Source: JAWWPY01 sp964412845 (GTDB lineage Bacteria; Actinomycetota; Actinomycetes; Streptosporangiales; Streptosporangiaceae). Taken from it: a DNA stretch of 18,376 nt. Numbering within the stretch: the stretch's first letter is position 1; every line of letters starts with the position of its first letter. Below the pieces are notes generated by a model that was not told where the DNA came from, made no database searches, and saw only the letters and a list, made by a program, of their open reading frames with translations. Where the stretch lies: positions 1 to 18,376 of the forward strand of contig CAYPQM010000146.1 in the NCBI GenBank assembly GCA_964412845.1, written 5' to 3'. Position numbers and translations under genes: made by a program. Below, piece after piece: positions 7,736 to 14,322 of the stretch.

Positions 7736-7780
7736 GGCCCCTGCGCTGCGCCTGCGGCGCTTTTACGCGCCGGGCCCGGG
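7736..7780 (-). repeat. Dispersed intergenic hairpin repeat, copy A
   Basis: On the minus strand this reads as the core GGCGCGTAAAAGCGCC, then GCAGGCGCAGCGCAGGGG. It is inverted relative to copy B (7812-7869) about 30-50 bp away, so the two can fold on each other into a long cruciform or RNA hairpin. It sits between convergent genes (stops at 7702 and 7893), where a bidirectional terminator is expected. Confidence 0.75.
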
Positions 7781-7811
7781 CGCACCCGCCGGCGCTGGCC
7801 AGCCCAGACCG

Positions 7812-7869
7812 GCGTGGGTGGGGGTGGGTGGCCCAGCGCGTAAAGCGCCGAAGGCGCAGCGCAGGGCCA
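7812..7869 (+). repeat. Dispersed intergenic hairpin repeat, copy B
   Basis: A G-tract (GCGTGGGTGGGGGTGGGTGG) leads into GCCCAGCGCGTAAAGCGCC and GAAGGCGCAGCGCAGGGCC. The core contains nested small hairpins: GCGC, loop GTAAA, GCGC; and GCGCC, loop GAA, GGCGC. It aligns with copies at 6231-6286, 7736-7780 and 18340-18376. Confidence 0.75.
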
Positions 7870-7892
7870 CCCGCGGCCGCCCACGCCCCAGC

Positions 7893-8699
7893 TCAGGTCT
7901 CGGCGGGCTGGGTGTAGTCGGCGTTGCGGTCGACCGAGAGGTAGACGTCCATGGCGATGGGCTGGCGCTGTTCTTCGGCGATGTGGCCGAGCAGGCCGGC
8001 GGCCCGGGCGAGCAGGGCGAAGCCGCGCAGCAGGTCCACGGGGAGGCCGAGGTCAGCCAGGGCGGCGCCGCAGGTGCCCGCGCCGTTCAGCGGCAGGGTA
8101 CGGCCCAGGACCTGGGGGTGGACCCGGCCGATCGCCTCGAACAGCCGCAGGTGCGGGCCGCGCAGCCCCTCCTCGTCGGCGATCCGGATGAGCACCGGGG
8201 TCCGCGGGTCGGTGACCTTGTGCACCGGGTGGCCCAGGCCAGGGACGAACCGGCCGGCGGCCCGGGCCTGCTGGACCGCAGCCAGCGCGATCGCGTCCCA
8301 GCCCGCGTGGTCCTGCGGCAGCGGCTCACCGGCAGACACCAGCGCGCCGGCCAGGAAGCGGCCGGCATCCTCGGTGACGCCGAGGAAGCGGGAACCGCCG
8401 CCGAGCAGGCCCGCCGCCAGCGCTCCCTGCACCGACTCGGGGGCGCTCAGGTAGGTCAGCCGGGCCGCGATCGCGGTCGGCGTGAAGCCATGGTCGGCCA
8501 GCGCCACCAGCACGGCCTCGAAGACCCTGACCTGTGACGTCGTCGGCCTGCGCTGGGTGACCAGCCACAGGGCGAGTTCACCGAAGGAGACCTGGCCCAT
8601 CAGGTCGGCCGCGAGGTCCTGGCCGAGCAGGGTGATCGAGTCCAGGTCAGACGCGCCGATGGACGTCGGGAATCGCGGCGGGGTGTTGCGTTCGGTCAT
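7893..8699 (-). CDS. Citrate-synthase-fold protein, citryl-CoA lyase-like
   Basis: The 268-residue product is a short member of the citrate synthase superfamily (normal synthases have 370-430 residues). H70 (ALADHGF) matches the first active-site histidine, and H157 in PGLGHPVHKVTDPR (153-166) matches the GFGHRVYK motif that carries the second. The position usually held by the catalytic aspartate reads LNGAG with N205. This pattern fits the group annotated as citryl-CoA lyase, which breaks a citryl-type CoA ester into acetyl-CoA and an oxoacid, rather than a condensing synthase. Its ATG overlaps the TGA of the CoA-transferase gene (ATGA), so the two are coupled: activate an acid to CoA, then cleave it. 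The actual substrate is inferred, not seen. Confidence 0.8.
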   Translation of the reverse strand: MTERNTPPRFPTSIGASDLDSITLLGQDLAADLMGQVSFGELALWLVTQRRPTTSQVRVFEAVLVALADHGFTPTAIAARLTYLSAPESVQGALAAGLLGGGSRFLGVTEDAGRFLAGALVSAGEPLPQDHAGWDAIALAAVQQARAAGRFVPGLGHPVHKVTDPRTPVLIRIADEEGLRGPHLRLFEAIGRVHPQVLGRTLPLNGAGTCGAALADLGLPVDLLRGFALLARAAGLLGHIAEEQRQPIAMDVYLSVDRNADYTQPAET

Positions 8700-9886
8700 G
8701 GCGTGTTTTTCCTGTCGGGTGGCGGCGCGGCGAGCCAGGCGCGGATCTGCGCACCGTGCTCATCGAGCGCGGGCGGGGGGAGCCGGTAGCTCGGCGGGGT
8801 CGCGGAGAACGTGATCGGGTTGCGGATTGAGGGCACGCCAGCCTCGCCTTCCCCGGAGATGATCACCGGGTTCAGGCCCAGTTCGGTGGCGGCGGCGATG
8901 CCGCCGTCCACCGTGTTGATGGGACCGCACGGCACGCCGACGGCGCTCAGCGCCCTGAACCACTCGCTCGACGGGCGCCGGGTGAACTGCTCGGCCAGCA
9001 GCGGCCGCAACTGCTCGCGGTGGGCCGTCCGCCCCTGGTTCGTGGCAAAACGGGGATCCTCAGCCAGGTCCGGCACCCCGAGGACCTCGCACAGCCTGCG
9101 GAACTGGCCGTCGTTGCCCGCGGCCACCACAAGGTCGCCGTCGGCGGTGGGCAGCGGTTCGTAGGGGAAAAGGCTGGGGTGCGAGTTGCCCATCCGGAAC
9201 GGGACCACCCCGCCGGCCGCGTAGGCACTGGTCTGGTTCACCATGCCGGACATGGCCGAGGCCAGCAGGCTGATCTCGATGTGCTGGCCCTGGCCGGTGG
9301 CGGCGCGGTGATTCAGCGCGGCCAGGATGCCCACGGCCGCGTGCAGGCCAGAGATCACGTCGAACAGGGCGATGCCGGCCCGCTGCGGCGGGCCGTCCGC
9401 CTCGCCGGTGAGGCTCATCAGGCCGGACATGGCCTGGACGATCATGTCGTAGCCGGGCAGCGCCGCCCCCGCGCCGGCGCCGAAGCCGCTGATGGAGGCG
9501 TAGATGACGGCCGGGTGGCCGGCGCTGACCGTCTCGTAGTCCAGGCCGAACCGGCGCAGGCCGCCCGGCTTGAAGTTCTCCACCAGGATGTCGGCGCGGC
9601 GGGCGAGTTCCCGCGCGGCGGCGTTGTCGTCCGCATCGCTGAAATCCAATGCCACCGAACGCTTGTTCCGGTTGATCGCCAGGTAATACGTGGACACGCC
9701 AGCTCGTGTCGGGGGAACCCAGGTGCGGGTGTCGTCACCCGTGGGGCTCTCTACCTTGATCACGTCCGCGCCCAGGTCGGCCAGCAGCATCGTGCAGTAG
9801 GGACCGGCGAGAACCCTGGAGAAGTCAGCTACCACCAGCCCGGCCAGCGGTCCGGGCGCTTCGGCCGGGGTGTTTTCCATGATCAC
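8696..9886 (-). CDS. Family III CoA-transferase (CaiB/BaiF)
   Basis: This protein of 396 residues (394 from the alternative start) has the family landmarks: VVADFSRVLAGPYCTMLLADLGADVIKVE (19-46), NRNKRSVALDF (72-82), VENFKPGGLRRFGLDY (102-117) and the catalytic aspartate D147 in PGYDMIVQAMSG. It would move CoA between two carboxylic acids through an aspartyl-CoA thioester intermediate. The start is GTG 9886, which overlaps the IclR stop as GTGA, or ATG 9880. Neither has a convincing ribosome site and both lie inside the 3' arm of a perfect 25-bp inverted repeat, so translation probably depends on ribosomes arriving from the IclR gene. The acid substrate is unknown. Its neighbours suggest a product of the Rieske-type demethylase or oxygenase pathway. 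Confidence 0.9.
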   Translation of the reverse strand: MIMENTPAEAPGPLAGLVVADFSRVLAGPYCTMLLADLGADVIKVESPTGDDTRTWVPPTRAGVSTYYLAINRNKRSVALDFSDADDNAAARELARRADILVENFKPGGLRRFGLDYETVSAGHPAVIYASISGFGAGAGAALPGYDMIVQAMSGLMSLTGEADGPPQRAGIALFDVISGLHAAVGILAALNHRAATGQGQHIEISLLASAMSGMVNQTSAYAAGGVVPFRMGNSHPSLFPYEPLPTADGDLVVAAGNDGQFRRLCEVLGVPDLAEDPRFATNQGRTAHREQLRPLLAEQFTRRPSSEWFRALSAVGVPCGPINTVDGGIAAATELGLNPVIISGEGEAGVPSIRNPITFSATPPSYRLPPPALDEHGAQIRAWLAAPPPDRKNTP

Positions 9887-9931
9887 GGTATTTTCTCAGT
9901 CACCACGACTGAGAAAATACCGTGATCATGG
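9877..9931. repeat. Perfect inverted repeat, 25-bp arms with 5-bp loop, at the IclR/CoA-transferase junction
   Basis: The left arm (9877-9901) begins CCATGATCACGG and ends TTTTCTCAGTC. The right arm (9907-9931) is its exact reverse complement, and the loop is ACCAC. The arms contain AT-rich blocks (GTATTTTCT) unlike the flanks. The repeat encodes the last 15 residues of the IclR protein and contains both candidate CoA-transferase start codons. It could be a small inserted palindromic element, an operator or a translational switch. Confidence 0.95.
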
Positions 9932-10701
9932 GTACGGCGGGCCGCGGGGGAGCCCAGGGCGCCCGATATGCCCCGGGCAGCCGCCCGGACCGCCGCCGCC
10001 AGGGTGCGCGGCTGGGCCCCCTCGGCGCGCACCACGAGGGACAAGGCGGCGACCACCTCATCGGCTGCGCCCCTGATCGGCGCGGCTACCGACACGGAGT
10101 CCATCGTGACCTGGCGGTCACTGACCGCGAAGCCGTTACTGCGCACGTCGGCGAGGACCCGCCGGAGCTGCCCCGGGTTGGTGATGGTCTTCGGGGTCCA
10201 CCGCTCCAGCAAGCCGCAGAGCACCTGTTCCTGCACGTCGGCGGGAGCGAAAGCGAGCAGCACCAAGCCCACGCCGGTGGCGTGCAGGGCGAACCGGCCA
10301 CCGACCCTGGTCAGCACGGGGACAGCGCCCCGGCCCGCCAGGCGTTCGACGAACACCAGCTCAAGGCCCTCGCGGACGGCGAGTTGCACGTTCTCGTGGG
10401 TGGCCTCGTACAGGTCCTCCAGGTACGGCAGGGCGATCTCGCGGAGCCGCAGCCCGCGCGGCGCCAGCGAGGCGACCTCCCACAGCCGCAGGCCGATGTG
10501 GTACGAGCCGGCGGCAGTGCGCTCCAGCGCCCCCCACGCGGTCAGTTCCCTGACCAGGCGGTGGGTTGTGGTCAGCGGAAGCCCGCTGCGGCGGCTGATG
10601 TCGGACAGCGTCAGTTCGGGCCGGTCGGCGCGGAACACGGCGAGGATGTCGAGCAGCTTGGCCGCCAGTGGCCGTGGCCGGTCGCCGCCGGTATCACTCA
10701 T
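9883..10701 (-). CDS. IclR family transcriptional regulator
   Basis: The 272-residue protein has an N-terminal winged helix (about 12-75; ELTLSDISRRSGLPLTTTHRLVREL is the helix-turn-helix) and a C-terminal GAF-like effector domain with LVFVERL, FALHATGVGLVLLAF and VSVAAPIRG. The normal family end is near GISGALG. The remaining tail HDHGIFSVVVTEKIP is encoded by the perfect inverted repeat and looks like an acquired extension. ATG 10701 has GAAGGAG eight bases upstream. It is embedded in the operon it probably controls, between the reductase and CoA-transferase genes, and its stop overlaps the next start. Confidence 0.92.
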   Translation of the reverse strand: MSDTGGDRPRPLAAKLLDILAVFRADRPELTLSDISRRSGLPLTTTHRLVRELTAWGALERTAAGSYHIGLRLWEVASLAPRGLRLREIALPYLEDLYEATHENVQLAVREGLELVFVERLAGRGAVPVLTRVGGRFALHATGVGLVLLAFAPADVQEQVLCGLLERWTPKTITNPGQLRRVLADVRSNGFAVSDRQVTMDSVSVAAPIRGAADEVVAALSLVVRAEGAQPRTLAAAVRAAARGISGALGSPAARRTHDHGIFSVVVTEKIP

Positions 10702-10785
10702 CTGACTGGCTCCTTCCTGCCTGCGCTCGCTGGCCGACGCTCTCCGATCTGCTGTTGCTGCCCGGACCGGGCTACTTCATTATGT

Positions 10786-11805
10786 TCAGAGGTCGAGGAC
10801 AAGCCTCGGCGTCACCGAGCGGGACACGCAGATCATCATGGTGTCCCCGGCCGCCCGCTCGGCCGGGGTGAGCAGGGAATCCCGGTGGTCCGGCACCCCG
10901 TCGAGGACCGCGGTCTCGCAGGTCCCGCAGATGCCCTCGGTGCAGGACGAGAGCACCTGGACGCCGGCCGCCTCGACCGCACGCAGGATGGACGTTTCCG
11001 CGGAAACGTCAACCAGCATCCTGGACTGCGCCAGTTCGACCTCGAAAGCCCCTGCCGCGGCGGGGCGGGCTGACTCCCCCGCTGCCGCAGCGCCGGCTGA
11101 CTCCCCCGGCACCGGCGAAGCCTGCGCTGCCCGGGGGGCGAAGCGCTCCACGTGCAGTGCGCCGTCGGGCCAGGCGGCGCAGCGCGACTCCACCGCCGCC
11201 AGCAGCGGCTCGGGTCCGCAACAGTAGACGAGCCGGCCGGCCGGCGGTCCGCCGAGCAGCGCGTCGAGGTCAAGCAGCCCCATCTCGTCTTGCGGCTGGA
11301 GGCGGACCTGTTCTGGGTACCTGGACCGCAGTTCATCGCGGAACGCCATCGAGGCGCGGGTCCGGCCGCCGTAGGTCAGGGTCCACGGGGTGCCCGCCGC
11401 CTCGGCGGCGGCGATCATCGGCAGGATCGGCGTGATGCCGATGCCGCCCGCGATGAACAGGTAGCCCCCGGCGGGCTCCAGCGGGAAGTGGTTGCGCGGT
11501 CCGCGGGCACGTACCCGGGAGCCTTCCGCGAGCGAGTCGTGCACGCAGCGTGACCCACCCCGGCCCGAGGCCTCGCGCAGCACGGCGATACGCCAGGTCG
11601 TGGCCTCCGCCGGGTCCCCGCACAGCGAGTACTGGCGGACCAGGCCGGGGCCGGGCAGGATCAGGTCGATGTGTGCGCCGGGCTGCCAGCCGGGCAGCGG
11701 CGCCGCGGAGGGATCGCGCAGGTCGAGCACAGTCACGCCCTCGGCAGCACGCACCTTGCGCGCGACGACCAGGTCACGTTCGGCCTCGTCACGGGAACTG
11801 TTCAC
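10786..11805 (-). CDS. Phthalate-dioxygenase-type reductase (VanB-like), FMN/NADH/2Fe-2S
   Basis: The 339-residue reductase would pass electrons from NADH through flavin and a plant-type ferredoxin centre to the Rieske oxygenase. RQYSLCGD (58-64) is the flavin-binding motif, AGGIGITPILPM (119-130) the nucleotide-binding segment, and CTEGICGTC with a distal cysteine (C288, C293, C296, C326) the 2Fe-2S ligands at the C-terminus, the domain order of VanB and phthalate dioxygenase reductase. An Ala/Gly-rich linker (227-252) joins the ferredoxin domain. An upstream ATG at 11856 exists, but GTG 11805 is preferred: it has GGAG five bases upstream and overlaps the stop of the 57-aa gene as GTGA. Confidence 0.9.
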   Translation of the reverse strand: MNSSRDEAERDLVVARKVRAAEGVTVLDLRDPSAAPLPGWQPGAHIDLILPGPGLVRQYSLCGDPAEATTWRIAVLREASGRGGSRCVHDSLAEGSRVRARGPRNHFPLEPAGGYLFIAGGIGITPILPMIAAAEAAGTPWTLTYGGRTRASMAFRDELRSRYPEQVRLQPQDEMGLLDLDALLGGPPAGRLVYCCGPEPLLAAVESRCAAWPDGALHVERFAPRAAQASPVPGESAGAAAAGESARPAAAGAFEVELAQSRMLVDVSAETSILRAVEAAGVQVLSSCTEGICGTCETAVLDGVPDHRDSLLTPAERAAGDTMMICVSRSVTPRLVLDL

Positions 11806-11975
11806 GGCCGCTCCGGACGCTCCGGGTGCTCTGGGTGAGCCAGCAGCCAATCCCACATCGCCACCGGGTCATCCGCTTCGCCCACCGCCCCGCAATGGCA
11901 GGTGCCCAGCAGCCGGTCAGTGCCCGGCAGCCAGATGATCCGGTTGACCGTGCGGCCCAGCAGCATGCTGGTCAT
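11802..11975 (-). CDS. 57-aa conserved-looking small protein with a CHC motif, between Rieske and reductase genes
   Basis: An intact 57-codon frame starts at ATG 11975, which overlaps the Rieske stop as TGATG. It ends at TGA 11804-11802, overlapping the reductase GTG as GTGA. The product is MTSMLLGRTVNRIIWLPGTD followed by RLLGTCHCGAVGEADDPVAM and WDWLLAHPEHPERPERP. The dense aromatic and charged composition, the C26-H27-C28 cluster and the exact start/stop overlaps on both sides argue that it is translated. I cannot assign a named family. Position suggests an accessory factor of the demethylase, for example in Fe-S or iron handling or complex formation; that is inference. Confidence 0.75.
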   Translation of the reverse strand: MTSMLLGRTVNRIIWLPGTDRLLGTCHCGAVGEADDPVAMWDWLLAHPEHPERPERP

Positions 11976-13024
11976 CAGGGCACCGCCACCGGGATCCGCG
12001 GGTTCCCCTCCGCCATCTGGCGGAGCATCCTGCGCGCGGCCAGGCCGCCGGTGTCGATGTTGATGCTGAGTTCCTGGGTTCCCTCCGGCTCGGCGGCGAC
12101 CACCTGCTCCAGGATGTTCAGCGCCGCGACGTCCTGCAGCACCACGGTCCGGTTGCTGTCGTGCAGGAACCCGGACACGCCCTGGTCGTCGCGGGCGAAG
12201 TCGCGCGCCACCGCCCAGAAGTCGTAGGTGCTGTGCTCGGTCGACGGCGTGATCGCGTACACGACCTCGATGTGGAAGCCGGCCGGATCAGACCCATCAG
12301 GCCCGGGCCGCACGCCAGTCGGCGCCACCCGGCTATGCAGCAGGTACAGGCACGGAGGCCGGTACTCGATGTCCTGCCAGCGCACGATGCGGCCGGTGAT
12401 CCCGGTGGACTTGGCGTAGAACGGCGGGCAGGCCGCGTCCTCCATGTGGCGGCTCACGTAGATGATGCCCTGGTCCTCGTCGACCTCCGTGCTGACCGGG
12501 GTGTCGGCGACCTCCGGCGTGCCGATGTAGCCGCCATGCAGGTACGTCTCGTGCGACAGATCCATCAGGTTGTCCACCAGCAGGCTGTACCTGGCCGCCA
12601 GCGGCTCCATCCCGCAGACGGTGGTGTACCCGTCGTCCGCCAGCCACGGCGCGCGCGGGATCAGGCTCACATCGGCCCGTTCCGGCTCGCCGATCCACAC
12701 CCAGACGAACGAGTCCTGCTCCGCCACCGGGTACGCGGCGACCCGCGCCGTCCGCGGAATCCGCTGCTGACCTGGGACGGAGACGCACCGCCCGTCGGTG
12801 CCGTAGGTGAAACCGTGATAACCGCAGACAATGGTGTCGCCCGCCAGCCGGCTCTCCGACAGCGGGAAATGCCGGTGCACGCACCGGTCGGCGAGCGCCA
12901 CCGGCTGTCCGCCGCCGGTCCGGTAGAGCACGAGCGGCTCACCGAGAATGGTGCGCCCGAGCAACCCCCGCCCCACCTCCGCCGAGTAAGCCGCCACATA
13001 CCACTGATCCCTGACGAATTCCAT
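11975..13024 (-). CDS. Rieske non-haem iron oxygenase, vanillate O-demethylase (VanA)-like
   Basis: The 349-residue protein begins MEFVRDQWYVAAYSAEVGRG, the usual start of VanA-type oxygenases. The Rieske centre ligands are C48-x-H50 and C67-x2-H70 (CVHRHFPL...CGYHG). The mononuclear iron site is NLMDLSHETYLH (152-163; H158, H163, with D155 as the bridging aspartate), and D298 (VVLQDVAALNILEQ) is the expected third ligand. The family removes O-methyl groups or hydroxylates aromatic or related substrates using electrons from a VanB-type reductase, which is encoded two genes downstream. ATG 13024 has GGGAGA upstream; an in-frame extension to 13294 has no family support. It is the first gene of the catabolic operon. 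Substrate specificity is not readable. Confidence 0.9.
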   Translation of the reverse strand: MEFVRDQWYVAAYSAEVGRGLLGRTILGEPLVLYRTGGGQPVALADRCVHRHFPLSESRLAGDTIVCGYHGFTYGTDGRCVSVPGQQRIPRTARVAAYPVAEQDSFVWVWIGEPERADVSLIPRAPWLADDGYTTVCGMEPLAARYSLLVDNLMDLSHETYLHGGYIGTPEVADTPVSTEVDEDQGIIYVSRHMEDAACPPFYAKSTGITGRIVRWQDIEYRPPCLYLLHSRVAPTGVRPGPDGSDPAGFHIEVVYAITPSTEHSTYDFWAVARDFARDDQGVSGFLHDSNRTVVLQDVAALNILEQVVAAEPEGTQELSINIDTGGLAARRMLRQMAEGNPRIPVAVP

Positions 13025-13125
13025 CGCTGTCTCCCTGCCACCTGCCGCTGCCGCTGCCGCCGAGTCTGAAGACCGGTCGCCGCCGCAGGTACCCCGCGTT
13101 CCGCTCACCGGAAGACAAGGTGGGT

Positions 13126-13146
13126 GCACATTCTGTGCGGATGTGC
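13126..13146. promoter_or_regulatory. Short inverted repeat in the divergent Rieske/amidase promoter region
   Basis: GCACAT and ATGTGC flank a nine-base spacer in the 179-bp region between the divergent starts at 13024 and 13204. It could be a binding site for the IclR regulator or another factor. The arms are only six bases, so chance is a real alternative. No clear -35/-10 pair was identified in the region. Confidence 0.25.
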
Positions 13147-13203
13147 GACGCTCGAAGCGGGGCATCAAGAATGACGAGGCAGACGCAGCTCTTAGGGGGA
13201 GAA

Positions 13204-14298
13204 ATGGTGAAGCGCATCCTTGTCCAGGCCGGCCATCAACGGCCGCTGGAGCCCGGGTTCGAGTCGGGCACCGGTGCGCCCGGTGAGGCCGCACTGGTCG
13301 CCGATATCCAGCAGGCGCTGGTCAAGGTGCTGAATCACGACAGCACCCACTTCCATGGCATCCCGGTGCCCGGCAAGATCGACCCCAGCATCCAGGTCGA
13401 CGCCGCGCTCTTCCTGCACGCGGACGGGTTCAGCGATCCCTCCGCGCACGGTTTCTCGGTCGGCTACCCGGAGTTCGAGGTGAACCGCCGCCTGGCCAAC
13501 CTGATCGCGGCAGAGTTCGAGAAGCTGCCCGGCCATCCGTCCCGACGGCCGGACAACCAAACCGTCGACCGGGCGCAGTACTACGGCTTCGGCATCGTCG
13601 ACACACCAGGGCCTGAGGTGCTCGTCGAGCACGGGTTCGTCACCAACCCAGCCGAGCACCAGTGGCTCAAGGCGCACGTCGACGAGCTGGCCGCCGCCGA
13701 GTACCACGCGCTGTGCCGTTTCTTCGGCTTCCCGGTCACCCCAGGCGGCGGCGGAACCGGCCAGACGTCAGTGACACCCGACTCCGCGCTGCACGCCGCC
13801 GCCCGGGCACCAGCCGCACGAGCCGAGGCGTACCTGCTCGCCCGGGCGCACGGGGCATACACCGACAATGATGTCCGGGCCATCGTCGCCCTCTACTACC
13901 AGACAGCTGCGCCGGTCGGCCTCGACCCGCTGCTCGTCGTGGCGCAGATGTCCGAGGAGACGGGCCATCTCACGTCGTTCTGGTCGCAGCGGCCGCGGCG
14001 GAATCTGGCCGGGATCGGGGTCACCGGCGCGCCCGGCGTCGGACTCTCGTTCCCCGACCTGAAGACGGCGGTCCGCGCGCACGCCGGCCGCCTGCTCGCC
14101 TACTCACTGCCGATCGGCGCCGGGAGCCCGGCTCAGCTCCAGCTGATCCAGGAGGCGCTGGCGGTGCGCCCGCTGCCCGACAAGCTGCGCGGCGTCGCCC
14201 CCACGCTCAAAGGACTCGCCGGCACGTGGGCCCATGACTCGCAGTACGCGGTCACCGTGGCCGCCGTAGCGAATGAGATCATCGCGCAGACCTCCTGA
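13204..14298 (+). CDS. Peptidoglycan hydrolase: amidase_3 plus glucosaminidase-like domain
   Basis: Residues 4-172 match zinc N-acetylmuramoyl-L-alanine amidases: H11 (VQAGHQ), E28 (GAPGEAALV), H72 (FLHADGF) and the catalytic E142 (LVEHGFVTN). After a Gly-rich linker (179-188), residues 205-360 resemble the endo-beta-N-acetylglucosaminidase fold, with E251/E252 in VVAQMSEETGHLTSFW and NLAGIGVTG. The enzyme would cut both the peptide-glycan amide bond and the glycan strand. The amidase domain starts immediately at the N-terminus, with no signal peptide or membrane helix, so export is unexplained; a lysin-like or cytolytic release is possible. ATG 13204 is close behind AGGGGGAG; GTG 13207 gives better spacing. 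It is divergent from the Rieske operon. Confidence 0.82.
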   Translation: MVKRILVQAGHQRPLEPGFESGTGAPGEAALVADIQQALVKVLNHDSTHFHGIPVPGKIDPSIQVDAALFLHADGFSDPSAHGFSVGYPEFEVNRRLANLIAAEFEKLPGHPSRRPDNQTVDRAQYYGFGIVDTPGPEVLVEHGFVTNPAEHQWLKAHVDELAAAEYHALCRFFGFPVTPGGGGTGQTSVTPDSALHAAARAPAARAEAYLLARAHGAYTDNDVRAIVALYYQTAAPVGLDPLLVVAQMSEETGHLTSFWSQRPRRNLAGIGVTGAPGVGLSFPDLKTAVRAHAGRLLAYSLPIGAGSPAQLQLIQEALAVRPLPDKLRGVAPTLKGLAGTWAHDSQYAVTVAAVANEIIAQTS

Positions 14299-14322
14299 TA
14301 CCGCCCGGGGTGACACCAGTGG

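Larger units (their letters stand above)
7703..7892. terminator. Convergent intergenic region, probable bidirectional terminator
   Basis: This 190-bp gap separates the stops of two converging genes. It is filled by two inverted copies of the dispersed repeat, with a G-rich tract (GGGTGGGGGTGGGTGG, 7815-7830) between them. No open frame here looks genuine. The inverted arrangement predicts a strong hairpin in transcripts from either side; there is no T-tract of a classical intrinsic terminator beyond TTTTA in copy A. Confidence 0.5.

Noticed and set aside
10702..10785. IclR operator in TGAACATAATGAA upstream of the IclR gene
   Set aside because: It is AT-rich but not palindromic (TGAA occurs as a direct repeat), so there is too little to call a site.
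11806..11856. 17-residue N-terminal extension of the reductase from ATG 11856
   Set aside because: The extension overlaps the 57-aa gene, has no domain content, and GTG 11805 has a proper ribosome site and a GTGA overlap.
12161..13069. Plus-strand 302-aa frame across the Rieske gene, and the similar 301-aa frame at 9020-9925
   Set aside because: Both are antisense to genes with intact catalytic motifs and have low-complexity Arg/Val/Gly composition.
13025..13294. 90-residue N-terminal extension of the Rieske oxygenase
   Set aside because: The extension is Arg/Ala/Ser-rich, crosses the divergent promoter region, and the family starts at MEFVRDQW with a ribosome site before it.
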